64,000 nucleotides of DNA from Nesterenkonia sandarakina (GCF_013410215.1 NZ_JACCFQ010000001.1:2666001-2730000), one strand, 5' to 3'; counted from the stretch's first letter, positions 1 through 9,348 are shown. Numbers and translations are program-made. The notes: a model not told the origin generated them from the sequence alone.

Positions 1-2005
1 TCTTTGGATCCTCGGGCCATGCCTGATCCAGAACTCGAGCGTGGCGGCCGATGACAGGATGTTCACTCAACCTGCGTTGCGGTCTGCTGTTCCACAGCTT
101 ATTCGAGAGCGCATACGGAACCGTCTGATCCATGACCGAGACACCCTGGTTGCGCACAATGGCCAGCGCTGGCAGCCCCGCCCGGGTGGCCGACCAGATC
201 GGCTCCACGTTGAAAAGCGTGCGTGCATTCTCTGTGCAGGAAACGGCGTCGTAGCCGCGAACTTCTTCTGCGGCCGGGCTCTCGTCTATGAGCAGCATCA
301 CCCGCCGGATGACAAGATGGCACGGCTCGGCCGGTAGGAACTGGAGAACTCTCGGGTCCCTCACGACGAGAAGACCCACAGCCGCCGCCTCGTCGAAACG
401 CAGCAGACTCCATTTCCTTGCGTTGATCCCGTCCTGGAGCTGAGCCGCGAAGGGACCCATACGTTCACCGCAGTACTTCCAGGAATCCATGTGCACCACC
501 CCCACGCGAAGTCCTGCGGCGGCCAGCAGCTCCAGCTCGTCCAGGGCCGCGCGTTGCACGCCTTCGTCGCCTCGCCAGTCAGCAAGGTAGGCGACATCGA
601 CCTGCGGAGGGTCGGGCTGCACCAGCTGGAAGCGACCGGGTATGGATACTTCCAATTCCTCCAAAGACGTTCCCGGGGTGACGCGGAGGCTTCCGCCGGC
701 GGCCGAGGCCACGGCATGCCAACGAGCATAGGAGCGCCGATATCCCATCCTGCTGGGGTGGGACCATCCCGGGAGATAGTCTCCCCGGGACAACGAGTTC
801 GGCAGCACGCGGATGAGGTAGAGAGGAGCCATCAGTCTGCCGACCGGTTGGGAGGACGCCGCTGAGATGCGCATTCTGAACTCGGAGTCTGCCGCCTTTC
901 GAGCGGGCATGTACCCACCGACTCGAGCAGCAGCGACGCGTCGGACCATGAGGCTGACTTCGCAGGGCCTCCTGGGGTCTCTTCCTCGCCACGTCATGAC
1001 GAGGTCCTCGTCCATCTTGAGCGCAGAAGTGATCACGCCAGGGACATCGGGGTTCTCCTCGAGGTACTCCACCTGAGCCTGGAGTCGCTCGGGGTGGGAC
1101 CAGTCATCCGAGTCCTGTCCAGCGATGAACTTTCCGGAGGCGATCCGCATGGCTTCGTTCCGCGCAACGTATGTTCCCCCGTTGCTGGTCAGACGAACAA
1201 CCCGCAGGCGGTCATCTAGAGCTTCCACCTCATCGAGGACGGACTGGAACTCTTCGGGTGACGCGTCATCGACGACGATGAGCTCAAGCCTGCGCCAGGT
1301 CTGCGCCAGAATCGAGTTCACTGCGGCGAGCAAGGTATGCCGTTCTGGTTTGAAGGTGGTCATGATCACCGACACCAGGGGTGATTCCGCATCTGTTCCG
1401 CAGGGATCAGCCGCCTCCTGCCCTTCAAGACGATCGAAGGGCTGAGAGGACCCCTCGGCGACGCTCACCTGAAGCCACCCACCTCGGAGGAAGGGCCGGT
1501 TGAACTCCTCGACCCAGTTCTCGTACAGGTTCGGGTCCGCACGCAGGAACGGGTTCTGAAGATCGCACTTGATATACCCCTGCGTCGCACGCCGCAGATC
1601 AAGGTTCTCGTGAAGTCGTTGTTCCGCCTCCTCGAACTCTCTTCGTTCCATCAGCAGCTGGATCTCCAGCACGTGGAACCGCCGATAAGGCTGGGATCGC
1701 CACAGGGACCTGTTGGCATGACGCAGCGCTGCCAGTGCGAACTCGGAATCGTCCTCGTAGAGGTCTTGGAGACCGGACACACGCGCAAGCTTCGCGAGCC
1801 AGAGCGGATCTAGACCACGAAAATCTGAGTCCAGCACCCGTCGATGGACCTCCTGCCAGGTATAGCTCCCACCGCTGGCGGCATACGCGAAGATCTCCCG
1901 CATATCCGGTGATCTGGCCTGGAGCGCGGCGCTCTCCGCCACGATCCCCAGCCTCCTGGCGTCGGCGACGTATTCCTCGAGGAGGTCAGCGGGCAATGTG
2001 CTCAT
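1..2005 (-). CDS. Large glycosyltransferase with GT2 domain, C-terminus cut by window edge
   Basis: This frame is open from an ATG at 2005 to the left edge, at least 668 residues, so the C-terminus is missing. A GGAG about ten bases upstream supports the start. Residues 1-205 are an unrecognised, mostly helical leader. A family 2 GT-A domain follows from about residue 208, with the opening strand SVIMTTF, the LELIVVDDASP strand near residue 246 and a DSDD metal- and sugar-nucleotide-binding motif near residue 298. From about residue 470 a further segment starts with VDVAYLADWRGDEGV and looks like the first Rossmann half of a GT-B enzyme, so the protein may carry two transferase modules. It lies 94 bases downstream of the nucleotide-sugar dehydrogenase and probably builds the same surface polymer. 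The GT2 call is firm; donor and acceptor sugars are unknown. Confidence 0.8.
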   Translation of the reverse strand, partial: MSTLPADLLEEYVADARRLGIVAESAALQARSPDMREIFAYAASGGSYTWQEVHRRVLDSDFRGLDPLWLAKLARVSGLQDLYEDDSEFALAALRHANRSLWRSQPYRRFHVLEIQLLMERREFEEAEQRLHENLDLRRATQGYIKCDLQNPFLRADPNLYENWVEEFNRPFLRGGWLQVSVAEGSSQPFDRLEGQEAADPCGTDAESPLVSVIMTTFKPERHTLLAAVNSILAQTWRRLELIVVDDASPEEFQSVLDEVEALDDRLRVVRLTSNGGTYVARNEAMRIASGKFIAGQDSDDWSHPERLQAQVEYLEENPDVPGVITSALKMDEDLVMTWRGRDPRRPCEVSLMVRRVAAARVGGYMPARKAADSEFRMRISAASSQPVGRLMAPLYLIRVLPNSLSRGDYLPGWSHPSRMGYRRSYARWHAVASAAGGSLRVTPGTSLEELEVSIPGRFQLVQPDPPQVDVAYLADWRGDEGVQRAALDELELLAAAGLRVGVVHMDSWKYCGERMGPFAAQLQDGINARKWSLLRFDEAAAVGLLVVRDPRVLQFLPAEPCHLVIRRVMLLIDESPAAEEVRGYDAVSCTENARTLFNVEPIWSATRAGLPALAIVRNQGVSVMDQTVPYALSNKLWNSRPQRRLSEHPVIGRHARVLDQAWPEDPK

Positions 2006-2099
2006 CAGCGGGCAGCTCCAGCGCAGGATTCAGCGGGCGTAAAGATCAAAGATGCCTGGTACGCAGCAACGTGGACCATCGGGCCTGGCAAGCGGTCCA

Positions 2100-3377
2100 T
2101 TAGAGCTTGTACACACCTTCCTGGCCGGCCACGGCGCCGCGGGTGTCGAACAGCGTTTTGGACAGCCGAGCCACGTGGTCCATGTCGTAGCTGGCGTGTG
2201 CCTGAAGCAGCAGAACCAGGTCGGCCTCCTCCAGGGCGGCATCGAGGTCGGGGACTCGGGAGATGCGCTCACCTGCAACATCCCACTCCTTTACCAGCGG
2301 ATCATGGAAGGAAACCTCGGCGTTGCGCGCACGAAGGATCTCCACAAGCGGCAGTGCAGGAGATTCACGCTGATCGGCGATATTGGGCTTATAGGTGATC
2401 CCAAGGATGAGAATCTTGGACCCGTTCAGAGGCTTGCGCTGGTCATTCAGCAGTTCGGAGACTCGGCCCACGACGTACTGGGGCATTGAGTTGTTGATCT
2501 CCTGAGCAAGTTCAACGAAACGGAACTGGTAGCCGAGCGTCTTCTTGACCTGGAAGCTGAGATAGTTCGGGTCGATCGGGATGCAGTGCCCTCCGACACC
2601 CGGACCGGGTGTGAACTTCTGGAATCCGAACGGCTTGCTGGCTGCCCCGCGGATGACCTCCCAGATATCAATGTCGAGGTCGTGGCAGAAACGTGCCATC
2701 TCGTTGACCAGGGCGATGTTCACATGACGGTAGGTGTTCTCGAGCAGCTTGGCTGTCTCGGCTTCCTTCGCGCCTGCGAGCGGGACCACGGTGTCTACGA
2801 ATCCCTCGTAGAAGCGAGTGGCTTTCTCGGTGGCCTCCGGGGTGAGCCCTCCGACCAGCTTCGGTGTGTTCCGGATGCCGAACTCGGCGGAGCCGGGATC
2901 CACTCGTTCTGGCGAGAAGGCGAGGAAGAAGTCCTCCCCGTGCACGCGTCCTCCACTTTCAAGGATCGGCAACACCACGTCCTCGGTTGTGCCCGGGTAA
3001 GTGGTCGATTCGAGCACCACAGTAGCTCCGGGCTTCAACTCCACCGCGAGAGCACGTGCAGCGGCCTCCACAGCCCGAAGGTCAGGGCCTCCGCCGTCGT
3101 CAAGGGGAGTGGGAACTGCGATGATGGCGAAGTCGGCGGCGCCGAGTACGGCCGTATCGGCGGAAGCTTCATAGCCTGCTGCCAGCATCGACTTGAGCTG
3201 GTCGTCACTGAGATCATCGATATGTGACTGGCCGTTGTTTATCGTCTCGACTCGAGCGGGATTAATTTCGAAGCCATAGACCTTTGCTCCGCTTTCGACC
3301 ACCGCCTCGGCCAGGGGCAGACCCACGTACCCCTGTCCCAGCACGACGACGACGTCGCGTCCTTCTGTTGAATTCAT
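2100..3377 (-). CDS. UDP-sugar 6-dehydrogenase (WecC/WbpA/Ugd family)
   Basis: This 425-residue NAD-dependent enzyme should oxidise C6 of a UDP-hexose or UDP-N-acetylhexosamine to a uronic acid in two steps, supplying an acidic sugar for the surface polymer. The N-terminus has the dinucleotide-binding loop GQGYVGLP at residues 14-21, then AIIAVPTPL and STTYPGTT. The catalytic cysteine is near residue 265 in GVGGHCIPIDPNYLS. The C-terminal UDP-binding domain has GITYKPNIADQRESPA. The GGHCIPIDP form is more like UDP-ManNAc/UDP-GlcNAc dehydrogenases than UDP-glucose dehydrogenase, but substrate cannot be settled by reading. The frame opens at 3476, but the ATG at 3377 has a good GGAAGAG ribosome site and starts just before the Rossmann strand. 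Confidence 0.9.
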   Translation of the reverse strand: MNSTEGRDVVVVLGQGYVGLPLAEAVVESGAKVYGFEINPARVETINNGQSHIDDLSDDQLKSMLAAGYEASADTAVLGAADFAIIAVPTPLDDGGGPDLRAVEAAARALAVELKPGATVVLESTTYPGTTEDVVLPILESGGRVHGEDFFLAFSPERVDPGSAEFGIRNTPKLVGGLTPEATEKATRFYEGFVDTVVPLAGAKEAETAKLLENTYRHVNIALVNEMARFCHDLDIDIWEVIRGAASKPFGFQKFTPGPGVGGHCIPIDPNYLSFQVKKTLGYQFRFVELAQEINNSMPQYVVGRVSELLNDQRKPLNGSKILILGITYKPNIADQRESPALPLVEILRARNAEVSFHDPLVKEWDVAGERISRVPDLDAALEEADLVLLLQAHASYDMDHVARLSKTLFDTRGAVAGQEGVYKL

Positions 3378-3453
3378 TGCAGCTCTTCCAATTCGGGGTA
3401 GGTGTCGGATTCGAGTGCCGGGACCAAAGATCCGGCGACACCGCAGACTTGAA

Positions 3454-3461
3454 ATTCTATA
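3454..3461 (-). promoter_or_regulatory. Candidate -10 element for the dehydrogenase-glycosyltransferase unit
   Basis: The minus strand reads TATAGAAT in an unusually AT-rich patch between the TupA-like gene and the dehydrogenase, 77 bases before its ATG. No clear -35 was found, so this is a moderate promoter guess. It would allow the last two genes to be transcribed separately from the upstream ATP-grasp genes. Confidence 0.35.
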
Positions 3462-3512
3462 AAGGACTAACGCCATTCTCGGGCTGAAATCGCCGAGCCT
3501 TGCTGATCTCGT

Positions 3513-4766
3513 TCAGGAAACGTCGAGTGCTCCCGGGCCGCGATCACCATGAGAATCAGCAGCGCACCACTGGGAGCATCGCCCCATCCGTCTCGTCCAA
3601 TTATCGGGATGATGCATATTTGTTTTGTCCTGCGCTTCGGGATACATCCAGGCGAAGTCAGCGTCGCCGTAGAGGGTTCCGAACGGACGTCCCAGCATCA
3701 GATCTCGTTCGAGAGCCGCGGCGGCGTTCACCCAGGCCTGACCCATCAGCTGATCATGGTCCTGCGTGTAGCTCTGCTTGCCTCCGCTGGGCACAGAAGT
3801 CAGCTCGCCCAGGACTGGCCCATTGCGGGTGGCGTACATGTCTACGCGAATGAAGGGCAGTCCGACGGCGCATGAGAGATGCCGCGCGGCCTCGACCAGC
3901 TCTGGAAGCTGCCTCGGCGCATCGATCCCAGTGTCATACCGGAGCCCCCGACGGATCTCATCGAATGGCTCTCCGTCCGCGTCGAAGAAGCGACTCGAGA
4001 AGTTCTGGCGCACCATATTGCCGTCGCTGGAGGACCTCATCACGTAGACCTGCAACACCTGCCCGTACGCGCAATAGAGCTTCACGTCCTCAGGGATGGT
4101 CCACCCACTGGGGCTCTCCAGGAACTCCTCCGCAAAGAAGGGAGCGCGGGCTCTGCCCAAGGGTCCCAGGACCTCCGGAGGTGGAACGTCGCCGGTGAAG
4201 CGGATTCCGCCGTCCAAGGATCGCCATCCATCGCTGGTGCGCTCAAGCGGAAAGACTCCCTGGGCGCTGTGGCCACCATCTCCCTTGAGCACGATGCGCT
4301 CCGAGGAGACTTCGCTGAGCGTGACCTCGTTCGCGACGCTCCATACACCCGAGATCCTAGGCGTGCGGACCCCGTGGCTTTGAGCGAGGGAGTAGTTGCG
4401 CAGCTTGTAGGGGACCTGCGCCATCGGGCTGTGGCTGCGGTCGCCGAGCCTGAGCGCTGCCTTGTGCTGGGCCGCGTATGCAGAGAGAAGTGCCTCGAAG
4501 GAGGGAGCACGACGTCGCAGCCGTTCCTCCCGGGACAGCTGCTCGGCCGCTTTCAGCTCCTCTGAGAGGCGCGCCGCTCGAGACACCGCCTCGGCCGTCC
4601 CGCCGCGACTTCTCGCAACCTGATCGCGCGCGTCGTCCAGCTGCTGCGTCAACTTCCTGCGCTCGGCCTCTACGCCGGCGAGTCTGGTTTCCAGGAATTC
4701 AAGCTTGCGGTCTCGCCAGGAGATTCCTGGGACTCGTTGCAGCATCTGGCTGCGCAGGTTCTTCAT
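3513..4766 (-). CDS. TupA-like ATP-grasp protein with N-terminal coiled coil
   Basis: This 417-residue protein matches the TupA-like ATP-grasp family, named for the teichuronopeptide synthesis protein of an alkaliphilic Bacillus. Residues 10-85 are charged and helical (ETRLAGVEAERRKLTQQLDDA) and should form a coiled coil. The ATP-grasp core occupies about residues 130-400: IVLKGDGGHSAQGV supplies a phosphate-binding loop and lysine, VKLYCAYGQVLQVYVMR is a core strand pair, and FIRVDMYATRNGPVLGELT near residues 305-325 carries the conserved RVD and GE-T metal-binding residues. I chose the ATG at 4766, which has GGGAGC eight bases before it and follows the upstream gene's stop by seven bases; an earlier in-frame start would overlap that gene. 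It probably joins a carboxylate to an amine on the surface polymer, but its substrates are unknown. Confidence 0.8.
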   Translation of the reverse strand: MKNLRSQMLQRVPGISWRDRKLEFLETRLAGVEAERRKLTQQLDDARDQVARSRGGTAEAVSRAARLSEELKAAEQLSREERLRRRAPSFEALLSAYAAQHKAALRLGDRSHSPMAQVPYKLRNYSLAQSHGVRTPRISGVWSVANEVTLSEVSSERIVLKGDGGHSAQGVFPLERTSDGWRSLDGGIRFTGDVPPPEVLGPLGRARAPFFAEEFLESPSGWTIPEDVKLYCAYGQVLQVYVMRSSSDGNMVRQNFSSRFFDADGEPFDEIRRGLRYDTGIDAPRQLPELVEAARHLSCAVGLPFIRVDMYATRNGPVLGELTSVPSGGKQSYTQDHDQLMGQAWVNAAAALERDLMLGRPFGTLYGDADFAWMYPEAQDKTNMHHPDNWTRRMGRCSQWCAADSHGDRGPGALDVS

Positions 4767-4773
4767 ATGCTCC

Positions 4774-5928
4774 CTAGGCTCTCTGGATGAACTGATCGAC
4801 GATCCCCCGGGCGAGGTTCCGCGAGGCGCCGAAGGTCGGGTAGAGGTGTAGGTGCTGACTGGCCCGGTCATTGACTCCGATGACGACGCCCGTCGAGGAC
4901 GAGATCCTGGGCACCGAGATGTCGATGCCAGCTGCAAACATGGCAGGAATGGCCCATCGGGCTTCGACCGCGAGCTCCCGGATAGCCGGGTCCAGCCGGT
5001 CGGTGACATCCAGGCTGAGCCCACCACGCTGCACGCTCGGCCCCTCTTGAAGTCGGCATACCTGGCCCTGCGTCAGGATTGTCTCCGGGGTGAGTTCGAG
5101 TCGTCTGAGGCGTCCTTCCATGACACTCTCTCGCGGTGTCAGACGCCTGAGCAGCACGTGCCGGTCTCGCCAAGTGTTCAGCTCCTCGATGAGCTCACCC
5201 AACGAGTGAATCCCGTCCCCCACGACGAACATCGGCAGTCGGACCACCGCTCCGAGGACGCTCTCTCCCGTCACGAACACCCGAAGCGCGAGTCCGGCGT
5301 CATGCGGCTCCACCAGTATCTGGTCACCAGACTCCCCTGCCGGTGACGCTGGATCCCAGGGACGCGGCGGTTCGGCTTTGGTCGCGGCAGCCACCGCCGA
5401 GCGCCAAGCGGCGCGAAAACGACTCTCGTCGTGGACTTCGGTGGAGACGCCTGCGCCTGAGGTACGCCCGTTGGGCTTGACCACGGCGGGACCCTGAAGC
5501 GACTTGGCGTACGCCAAAGCGCCATCCCCGTCCCCGGCTGCGAAGACGCGTCCGTCAGGCACCGGAAGCCCGGCACTCGCGAGATGCTGTTTGACAGAGC
5601 TCTTCGTGAGCAGTATTCGCTCGGCCAGGTCACTGGTCAGCGAAGTCGCATCTCCGTCCCGGCCGCCGATGACCTTACCCTCCCGGGTATATATTCGGCA
5701 TCGGTCACTCACCTTGGCTCCCTTGACACCGCGACTCTTCAGCGGCGTCCAGAAGATTCCCGACGTGTCCAAGGTCTTGGTCGGGCGATTGACCGCGGAG
5801 AGTCTCGGCAGGATCTCGTCTGCGATGACCGTCTCCAATGGACTGTGTCCAGCTGCGCCTGACGCGGCCACGAAAGCGGGCCAGGACAGTGCGGGCTCAT
5901 CGGTGAGGGTCTCGGGCATGGGCTCCAT
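4774..5928 (-). CDS. Cyanophycin-synthetase-like ATP-grasp protein, metal site altered
   Basis: This 384-residue ATP-grasp protein is a diverged tandem paralogue of the gene just upstream. Shared landmarks are GPAVVKPNGRTSGAGVST (residues 144-161, ATP-binding lysine and glycine loop), LRVFVTGESVLGAVVRLP and FVVGDGIHSLGELIEELN (about 215-245), the pattern typical of cyanophycin synthetase and of the GshF ligase domain. The end of the fold differs: the expected metal-binding E-x-N is replaced by IGVNDRAS near residue 350, although GIDI is retained. It may be catalytically weak or a partner subunit. The start is uncertain: 5928 has a weak AGG site, 5919 is also possible, and 6003 would overlap the upstream gene. 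It sits in an apparent operon with the other ATP-grasp genes. Confidence 0.75.
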   Translation of the reverse strand: MEPMPETLTDEPALSWPAFVAASGAAGHSPLETVIADEILPRLSAVNRPTKTLDTSGIFWTPLKSRGVKGAKVSDRCRIYTREGKVIGGRDGDATSLTSDLAERILLTKSSVKQHLASAGLPVPDGRVFAAGDGDGALAYAKSLQGPAVVKPNGRTSGAGVSTEVHDESRFRAAWRSAVAAATKAEPPRPWDPASPAGESGDQILVEPHDAGLALRVFVTGESVLGAVVRLPMFVVGDGIHSLGELIEELNTWRDRHVLLRRLTPRESVMEGRLRRLELTPETILTQGQVCRLQEGPSVQRGGLSLDVTDRLDPAIRELAVEARWAIPAMFAAGIDISVPRISSSTGVVIGVNDRASQHLHLYPTFGASRNLARGIVDQFIQRA

Positions 5929-5963
5929 GCTAGTTGCCTGAGCGCCTGAGACCGGGAACCGGC

Positions 5964-7127
5964 TCAGTGTCTCCGGCCAGGGAATCCAAAGCGGCGCTTC
6001 CACGAAGGCCGCTCTTCGGCTCCATCAGCAGCAGGCACCAGTTCGGGAGATCCGTTCTGCTGCGCCTGCGAGGAATTCTGGGCGGACAATGCCCGGACCA
6101 GGAGGGCCGCCGTGTGCCGTGGCCTGCCGTAGGCCGGGGCGTCGTGGACCAGAAGATTGGGGCTCGTATTGACCTCGATGACGCTCGCACTGTGCGCGGT
6201 CCGCAGGTCCGGCATCAGTACATCGACGCCGGCGAAGTTCAGTCCAGGGACCGCCGCGGCGGCGGCTTCCGCCAGCGCGAGTGCATCTGCGGGGATCGTG
6301 TCTGTGAGATCCACAGCCACACCGCCCTGCGACAGGTTGGCGGTCCCATTGAGGAACTGTACGCTTCCAGCGGCTGGCACATCACTGAGGGCGGCATGAC
6401 AGCGCTGGAGATAACGGTCGTCCACCTTCAGCGCTCGGTCCCTGAGGTACACATGTCCTTCCCGGGCGAGCTGCAACTGGTCGATCAGTTCCTGGATAGA
6501 GCGTTCGCCGTCGCCTATGACGAAGGGCGGGATCCTTGTCGCCGCAGCCACCGCACGACCGGCGACGATGAGAATACGTACATCCACCCCGGGCACTTCT
6601 TCTTCGATGAGGACGCGCCCGCTCTTGGAGTGTTCCATCGCGCGGGCCCACGCGGTTGAGAGATCTTCCGGGGTGACGACTCCGGTGGTGATGCCAAGCC
6701 CCTGACGCCCGTCCGCGGGTTTGACCACCTGGCGCCTGCGCGCTTGCGCCTCAAGGTAGGCCAGGGACGGGGTCCAGTCCGATGCCCCGAACTGTTTCGC
6801 TGGCGGAGTCGGCAGCCCCGCCCGGCACAGGACAGATTTGGTGAGGTTCTTCGAGGCTGCGACCAGCTGTGCGAAGCTGCTGTTCATCGAAGGAGTCGCG
6901 CCCATGAGACCACCGACGCAGCGCCCGCCATCGAAGAGCAGCACGTTCTTGCCCGAGCGCTGGGAGACGAGACCTTGTTCGGCTGCGGCCGCAAGAATCG
7001 CTTCCGTGTGGGCCAGCGGCTGTCCACCTTCACTGAACTGCAGCCATCGATCCCGAAGGTGCTCCTCCACGAAGGTCACGTTGACCGACTCGGGGGTCGC
7101 TCCTTCGATGTCAGTTGCGTGATCCAT
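5964..7127 (-). CDS. Cyanophycin-synthetase-like ATP-grasp ligase
   Basis: This 387-residue protein has a complete-looking ATP-grasp ligase domain. QVVKPADGRQGLGITTG (about residues 131-147) gives the ATP-binding lysine and glycine loop. RVLIEEEVPGVDVRILIVAG and FVIGDGERSIQELIDQL (about 178-220) match the central domain of cyanophycin synthetases. FAGVDVLMPD near 298 and VIEVNTSPN near 318 supply the conserved Asp and E-x-N that bind magnesium. These enzymes join a carboxylate to an amine through an acyl phosphate. There is no Mur-ligase half, so it is not a full cyanophycin synthetase. The ATG at 7127 is preceded by a perfect AGGAGG seven bases away. Its place beside a uronic-acid-forming dehydrogenase suggests amino-acid or peptide attachment to a surface polymer; this is inference. 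Confidence 0.8.
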   Translation of the reverse strand: MDHATDIEGATPESVNVTFVEEHLRDRWLQFSEGGQPLAHTEAILAAAAEQGLVSQRSGKNVLLFDGGRCVGGLMGATPSMNSSFAQLVAASKNLTKSVLCRAGLPTPPAKQFGASDWTPSLAYLEAQARRRQVVKPADGRQGLGITTGVVTPEDLSTAWARAMEHSKSGRVLIEEEVPGVDVRILIVAGRAVAAATRIPPFVIGDGERSIQELIDQLQLAREGHVYLRDRALKVDDRYLQRCHAALSDVPAAGSVQFLNGTANLSQGGVAVDLTDTIPADALALAEAAAAAVPGLNFAGVDVLMPDLRTAHSASVIEVNTSPNLLVHDAPAYGRPRHTAALLVRALSAQNSSQAQQNGSPELVPAADGAEERPSWKRRFGFPGRRH

Positions 7128-7221
7128 ATCATCCCTCCTGAGGATCGTTGCCGGTGCAGACTCCGTGAGCTGGGTCCGGTTCAATCGATGAGTCTTGATG
7201 AACGCTGTCTGGACGCAGTCG

Positions 7222-9348
7222 TCAGTCTCTGCGGAACCGAAGTTCGTCTCCTTGCCGGAGCTCTTCTTCCATGTGGGAGGAGAGAGAGCGGGCATAGGTC
7301 GCCGTGAGATGATGCGAGTCCCTGTAGACCAGGACCGAACCGATGATCGGCGCACACTGCTGCTCCGGGCAGATCGCCTCGTTGAGATCCACGGGAGTCG
7401 CCCCGCTGGACTCCGCGGCCGCTCTCTGTTGGCCATAGCCGCTCGCGTCGATCGCCTGTTCACGGTCAACGGCGCACTCCTGAAGCTGTTCAGGGTGCTC
7501 TGCGACGCATTCGGGAAGGTCAATCTGGATTCGGGGAGCATCCAGCAGCACGGTCACCGGGATGGCGGCCTCTTCCAGATCCCGCCACACCTGCGAGTAC
7601 CCATCTTCCACGCTCCCCGTAGGCACAGACTCCGGTGCGTCTTCCGCGGGGTTGTACCGAGATGCGCTCACGATGACGTGGTCCAGGTCGGAATGTTCGC
7701 GCAGCGTCTCCATCATCCGCTGTCCCCACTCATGACACTCCTCATAGAAGCCCTCTTCACCTGCCAGGGCAACCCCATTCAGTGAACATGCAGATTTCGT
7801 GTAGGTCTCCAGTCGCCAGCCGTTCGTCTCCGCTATCGGCAAGAGTCCGGGCAGCCAATGCGCGGCGTGGGAATCGCCGACCAGTGCAACGACATAGTCG
7901 GAGTCTGCGTCACCGAAGACACATGGTTCTACGCCAACTTCGCTCTGTTCTTGGTGGCACCCGCCGTCGTATAACGAGGGGATGTCGTCGACAGCCTCCT
8001 CGACACGGGGCTCGAAGGAATCCACTGCGCTGACCACCGCTCCCGCCGAGCTATCTGTCCGCAACGCTTCGGCCCCGAGCGCGGGGGAAGAACCTTCTGC
8101 GTCGTCGTCGCTCAATGAGCTCACTGCCACCAGGAGCGCGACGCCGAGCGCGGCAGACGCGAGCATCATGGCGAGGCCCACCTTGATGGCCCGCCAGGGC
8201 TTGCTCGCCACGTAATTCCACTGCCTGAATGGGGTCTCGATATAGGTGTAGCTCAACCACGCAGGAACCAGCGCGAAGACGAGGATCAGGAGCCCATACC
8301 GGAATCGCAGCTCATCCCCCAGCAGCTGCGTGCCTAGGACGATCAACGGCCAGTGCCACAGGTAGAGCGAGTAGGACACGTCTCCCACCCAGGTCATGGG
8401 TTTGAGCACAAGAAGCTTCGCGGCCCCCGACTCGGCGCGTCCTGCCATCCCCCCGACGATGACCGCTGCGGCACCCAACGTCGGCAGCATGGCCGCGATC
8501 CCGGGGAAAGGCGTGGCGCTCGAATACACCACCGCCGCAGTGCCGATGCACAACAGGCCACCGAGCTGCAGGCCGGAGCGCACCTGCGAGGGAAGACGTT
8601 CCAGGTAGACCGCGAAGACCGCGATGCCCGCCCCGATGCCGAGCTCCCACAGGCGAGTGGTGGTCACAAAATAGGCGCGTGCCGGTTCAGCGGCGGTCCA
8701 GTAGACGGACCAGGCGAGCGAAGGCAGGATCATCAGGGCAACGCCGAGCTCCAGCGATCTGCGGATTCTTCGCTGATCCAGCTCTGAGGACTGCGGCAGT
8801 GCGCTCACATCACGAAGCTTCTTGACTGCGAAGAGCAGGCCCACGATCAGCAACGGCCAGAGGATGTAGAACTGCTCCTCCACCGCAAGGGTCCAGAAGT
8901 GCTGCAGCGGGCTGGCCACGGTTTCCGCATTGAGGTAATCGGTGTTGGCCGCGAACACCCAGTTCGCGTAGTAGAGGGCGCTCCCGATGAGATCGTGTCC
9001 GATGTCCTCCCAACGGGTTCTGGGAAGGATCAGCAGTGTCGCGATTGCGGTGAACACGAGAACGACGGTCGCTGCTGGCAGGATCCGACGGATACGACGC
9101 GCGTAGAAGTCCGCAAGATCGACACGACCGGTCTCGATGCTCTGACGCAGAAGCATGCCCGTTATGAGGAACCCGGAGATGACGAAGAAGACGTCTACCC
9201 CGACGAAACCTCCTCCGAGAAAGGGAGCGCCGGCGTGGTAAAGCAGGACCAGACAGACGGCGATGGCCCGCAGACCCTGTATGTCGGGCCGATACTTCGA
9301 GGGGGCGTGCGCCATTGGTGCGACCGGTGTGATCACGGCTGCGGTCAT
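7222..9348 (-). CDS. Membrane acyltransferase 3 with C-terminal SGNH domain
   Basis: This 708-residue protein has two parts. Residues 18-400 form an acyltransferase-3 (OafA/YrhL type) membrane domain with about ten helices, the conserved R27 and H38 in GLRAIAVCLVLLYH, and GVDVFFVISGFLITG. After another transmembrane segment near 395-415, residues 430-708 form an extracellular SGNH domain with ALVGDSHAAHW near 486 (nucleophile Ser) and DSHHLT near 680 (catalytic Asp and His). Such proteins O-acetylate cell-surface sugars. AAGGAGC stands eight bases before the ATG. It is divergent from a second gene of the same architecture across 109 bases and heads the minus-strand polymer genes, so it probably acetylates the polymer made here. 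Confidence 0.92.
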   Translation of the reverse strand: MTAAVITPVAPMAHAPSKYRPDIQGLRAIAVCLVLLYHAGAPFLGGGFVGVDVFFVISGFLITGMLLRQSIETGRVDLADFYARRIRRILPAATVVLVFTAIATLLILPRTRWEDIGHDLIGSALYYANWVFAANTDYLNAETVASPLQHFWTLAVEEQFYILWPLLIVGLLFAVKKLRDVSALPQSSELDQRRIRRSLELGVALMILPSLAWSVYWTAAEPARAYFVTTTRLWELGIGAGIAVFAVYLERLPSQVRSGLQLGGLLCIGTAAVVYSSATPFPGIAAMLPTLGAAAVIVGGMAGRAESGAAKLLVLKPMTWVGDVSYSLYLWHWPLIVLGTQLLGDELRFRYGLLILVFALVPAWLSYTYIETPFRQWNYVASKPWRAIKVGLAMMLASAALGVALLVAVSSLSDDDAEGSSPALGAEALRTDSSAGAVVSAVDSFEPRVEEAVDDIPSLYDGGCHQEQSEVGVEPCVFGDADSDYVVALVGDSHAAHWLPGLLPIAETNGWRLETYTKSACSLNGVALAGEEGFYEECHEWGQRMMETLREHSDLDHVIVSASRYNPAEDAPESVPTGSVEDGYSQVWRDLEEAAIPVTVLLDAPRIQIDLPECVAEHPEQLQECAVDREQAIDASGYGQQRAAAESSGATPVDLNEAICPEQQCAPIIGSVLVYRDSHHLTATYARSLSSHMEEELRQGDELRFRRD

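Noticed and set aside
41-1445. Several short plus-strand frames at the left edge
   Set aside because: They are antisense to the glycosyltransferase, which is open across the whole stretch and has recognisable motifs.
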